Positions 7,147 through 7,868 of a stretch of 7,868 nucleotides of DNA are shown here, one piece after another (positions within the stretch are counted from its first letter, which is position 1; every line of letters begins with the position of its first letter). A program made the position numbers and the translations under genes. Below the pieces are notes generated by a model that searched no databases, had not been told where the DNA came from, and worked only from the letters and a program-made list of their open reading frames with translations. Source of the DNA: an uncultured Eubacteriales bacterium. GTDB lineage: Bacteria > Bacillota_A > Clostridia > Christensenellales > Aristaeellaceae. The stretch is from positions 1 through 7,868 of the forward strand of contig USEE01000054.1 of the NCBI GenBank assembly GCA_900553645.1, given 5' to 3'.

Positions 7147-7467
7147 ATGGCTGAAGACAAGATTGTGGCATTCATGCAGGACATGGCGGGCAAGTACATA
7201 CCCGGCAAGCGCACCGGCAGCGACGTATTGGAGCTTTTCACGACCGACACGGGGCGCACGTACCGCGTGCGCGTAACGCCCGAAAGATGCGAGCTGAACG
7301 TACCGGCGGGCGCAAGCTGCTCGGCGCGCATCGAAACCACGTCCGATGCGTTTATGGATATGCTGTCGGGTAAGCTCAGCCCGTTTAAGGCGCTGCTGCG
7401 CGGCAAGGTAAAGGTGCGCGGCGATCTGGGTATGCTGAAGGATTTGCCCAAGTATTTCAAGCTGTGA
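7147..7467 (+). CDS. Small SCP2 sterol-carrier-like domain protein
   Basis: This 106-residue protein consists of a single SCP2-like fold. The best match is residues 67-100: DAFMDMLSGKLSPFKALLRG followed by KVKVRGDLGMLKDL, the signature helix-strand segment of the family. The family binds hydrophobic ligands such as fatty acids or acyl-CoA; bacteria of this kind make no sterols, so the ligand here is unknown. There is no signal peptide or membrane segment, so it should be cytoplasmic. GAGGA (7138-7142) lies 4 bases before ATG 7147. It starts 24 bases after the clpC stop with no terminator between, so it is very likely co-transcribed with clpC and under CtsR control. A hairpin follows its stop codon. 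Confidence 0.85.
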   Translation: MAEDKIVAFMQDMAGKYIPGKRTGSDVLELFTTDTGRTYRVRVTPERCELNVPAGASCSARIETTSDAFMDMLSGKLSPFKALLRGKVKVRGDLGMLKDLPKYFKL

Positions 7468-7473
7468 CAGGTA

Positions 7474-7510
7474 AAGCCGCGCTTCGGATTTCTGTGCGCG
7501 GCTTGATTTA
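7474..7510 (+). terminator. Candidate terminator of the ctsR-clpC-SCP2 operon
   Basis: AAGCCGCGC (7474-7482) and GCGCGGCTT (7496-7504) form a perfect 9-bp stem with a 13-base loop, starting 7 bases after the SCP2 stop. The downstream tract is GATTTA rather than a run of T, so termination may be partial. Confidence 0.55.
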
Positions 7511-7607
7511 TGCCTGAACACGCTAAGGCAGTTGAATCGGTTCAGGCGATATATGCTGTTTGGCTTAGTAAGAAGCAGGGGAATGCAAACCGACTTGATA
7601 TGCCTGA
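7502..7607. repeat. Short direct and inverted repeats in the intergenic region
   Basis: CTTGAT-(TT)-ATGCCTGAA occurs at 7502-7518 and, without the TT, at 7594-7607. The first copy also contains GCCTGAAC (7512-7519), which pairs perfectly with GTTCAGGC (7540-7547) across a 20-base loop. This may be an RNA stem or the trace of a local duplication. Confidence 0.45.
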
Positions 7608-7620
7608 AGCACATAAATAA
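7510..7620 (+). CDS. Possible 36-residue small ORF, unrecognised
   Basis: An ATG-to-TAA frame of 36 codons fills the space between two hairpins. The predicted peptide starts MPEHAK and ends MPEAHK, reflecting a DNA repeat rather than a known domain. There is no Shine-Dalgarno before the ATG, which follows directly on the upstream hairpin. I think it is more likely a chance frame than a gene; I list it because nothing else explains this stretch. Confidence 0.15.
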   Translation: MPEHAKAVESVQAIYAVWLSKKQGNANRLDMPEAHK

Positions 7621-7641
7621 GCGTTGCGCTTCACAAACCGG

Positions 7642-7700
7642 ACAGCACAAAGCCGCACGGCGCGCTAATGATAAGCGCCGTGCGGCTTTGCTGTTTATAT
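7642..7700. terminator. Strong hairpin terminator between convergent genes
   Basis: CAAAGCCGCACGGCGC (7648-7663) and GCGCCGTGCGGCTTTG (7675-7690) form a perfect 16-bp stem with an 11-base loop. ACAG/CTGT (7642-7645 and 7691-7694) extends the pairing past a two-base bulge. On the plus strand the stem runs into TTTATATATTTG. It sits 27 bases past the stop of the minus-strand gene and downstream of the clpC operon, so it probably serves both strands. Confidence 0.85.
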
Positions 7701-7717
7701 ATTTGCTTTAGTTTGGA

Positions 7718-7868
7718 TTACGCAGCCGCGTCATCAGCCTCAGCCTCAACCTCGAGCATCGACGGCACATAGTGCTCATCCTCGCCGGTGGTGTACTTTA
7801 TCGTGTTGGTGTTGGAGATGACGTACCACATCAGCTCGTCGAACATGGTGTCGCAGTCGGCCAGCGCC
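7718..7868 (-). CDS. C-terminal end of an unidentified protein (5' partial)
   Basis: On the minus strand an open frame enters from the right edge and stops at TAA (complement of 7718-7720). The visible 49 residues begin ALADCDTMFDELMWYVISNT and end with an acidic, alanine-rich tail (EVEAEADDAAA). The codon style matches the other genes, including ATA for isoleucine, and the stop lies just before a strong hairpin, which supports a real gene end. There is no membrane segment in the visible part. I do not recognise the family; the acidic tail suggests a soluble protein. Confidence 0.65.
   Translation of the reverse strand, partial: ALADCDTMFDELMWYVISNTNTIKYTTGEDEHYVPSMLEVEAEADDAAA

Noticed and set aside
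5578..7650. Two long minus-strand frames of about 309 and 375 codons opposite clpC and beyond
   Set aside because: They are antisense to conserved clpC sequence, have histidine/leucine/alanine-rich products of the kind produced by reverse reading, and lack ribosome binding sites. The longer one runs through two terminator-like regions.
1..7868. CRISPR arrays, insertion sequences, tRNA or rRNA genes
   Set aside because: No regularly spaced repeats, transposase motifs, tRNA TTCRA-type arms with CCA ends, or rRNA signature stretches were seen on either strand.

Overview
The window looks like chromosomal DNA from a fairly GC-rich (roughly 55-60% by eye) low-complexity-free Firmicute, most likely an uncultured member of class Clostridia. 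The reasons are a CtsR repressor with its operator upstream of clpC, strong AGGAGG-type ribosome binding sites, sigma-A promoters with TATAAT boxes, and a toxin-first RelE/HigBA-type module. Isoleucine is mostly encoded by ATA, which is odd for this GC content. I cannot name the genus.

Layout from left to right. (1) Positions 1-1830 (+): the 3' part of a gene for a single-pass membrane protein. It has a short basic cytoplasmic stretch, one transmembrane helix, an AMIN-like domain, a possible SPOR-like domain and a C-terminal beta-propeller. A perfect 11-bp hairpin terminator follows. (2) 1961-2893 (+): a stand-alone calcineurin-like metallophosphoesterase with its own extended -10 promoter. 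(3) 3038-3677 (+): a two-gene toxin-antitoxin operon. A RelE/Gp49 (HigB-like) toxin overlaps an XRE-type (HigA-like) antitoxin, both driven by a perfect-consensus sigma-A promoter and closed by a hairpin. (4) About 190 bases without a recognisable gene (3720-3910). (5) 3914-7467 (+): a heat-shock/proteolysis operon. A promoter and a CtsR box precede ctsR. A 243-base structured gap follows, then clpC, then a small SCP2-domain protein 24 bases after clpC. (6) 7468-7717: an intergenic stretch with two hairpins and a short repeat-bounded ORF. (7) 7718-7868 (-): the C-terminal end of an unidentified gene that converges on a very strong 16-bp hairpin.

The best-supported biology is the CtsR regulon. 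CtsR should bind the box just downstream of the -10 and repress its own operon; when it is inactivated by stress, the ClpC unfoldase is made and feeds the ClpP protease. The usual genes between ctsR and clpC (mcsA and mcsB, the zinc-finger activator and protein-arginine kinase) are absent here, yet the ClpC N-domain keeps the residues that in Bacillus subtilis dock phospho-arginine. The SCP2 gene appears to be a passenger of this operon. No CRISPR array, insertion sequence, tRNA or rRNA gene was seen. I found no convincing wholly new system; the unusual points are the reduced ctsR-clpC operon, the SCP2 coupling, and the AMIN/propeller membrane protein.
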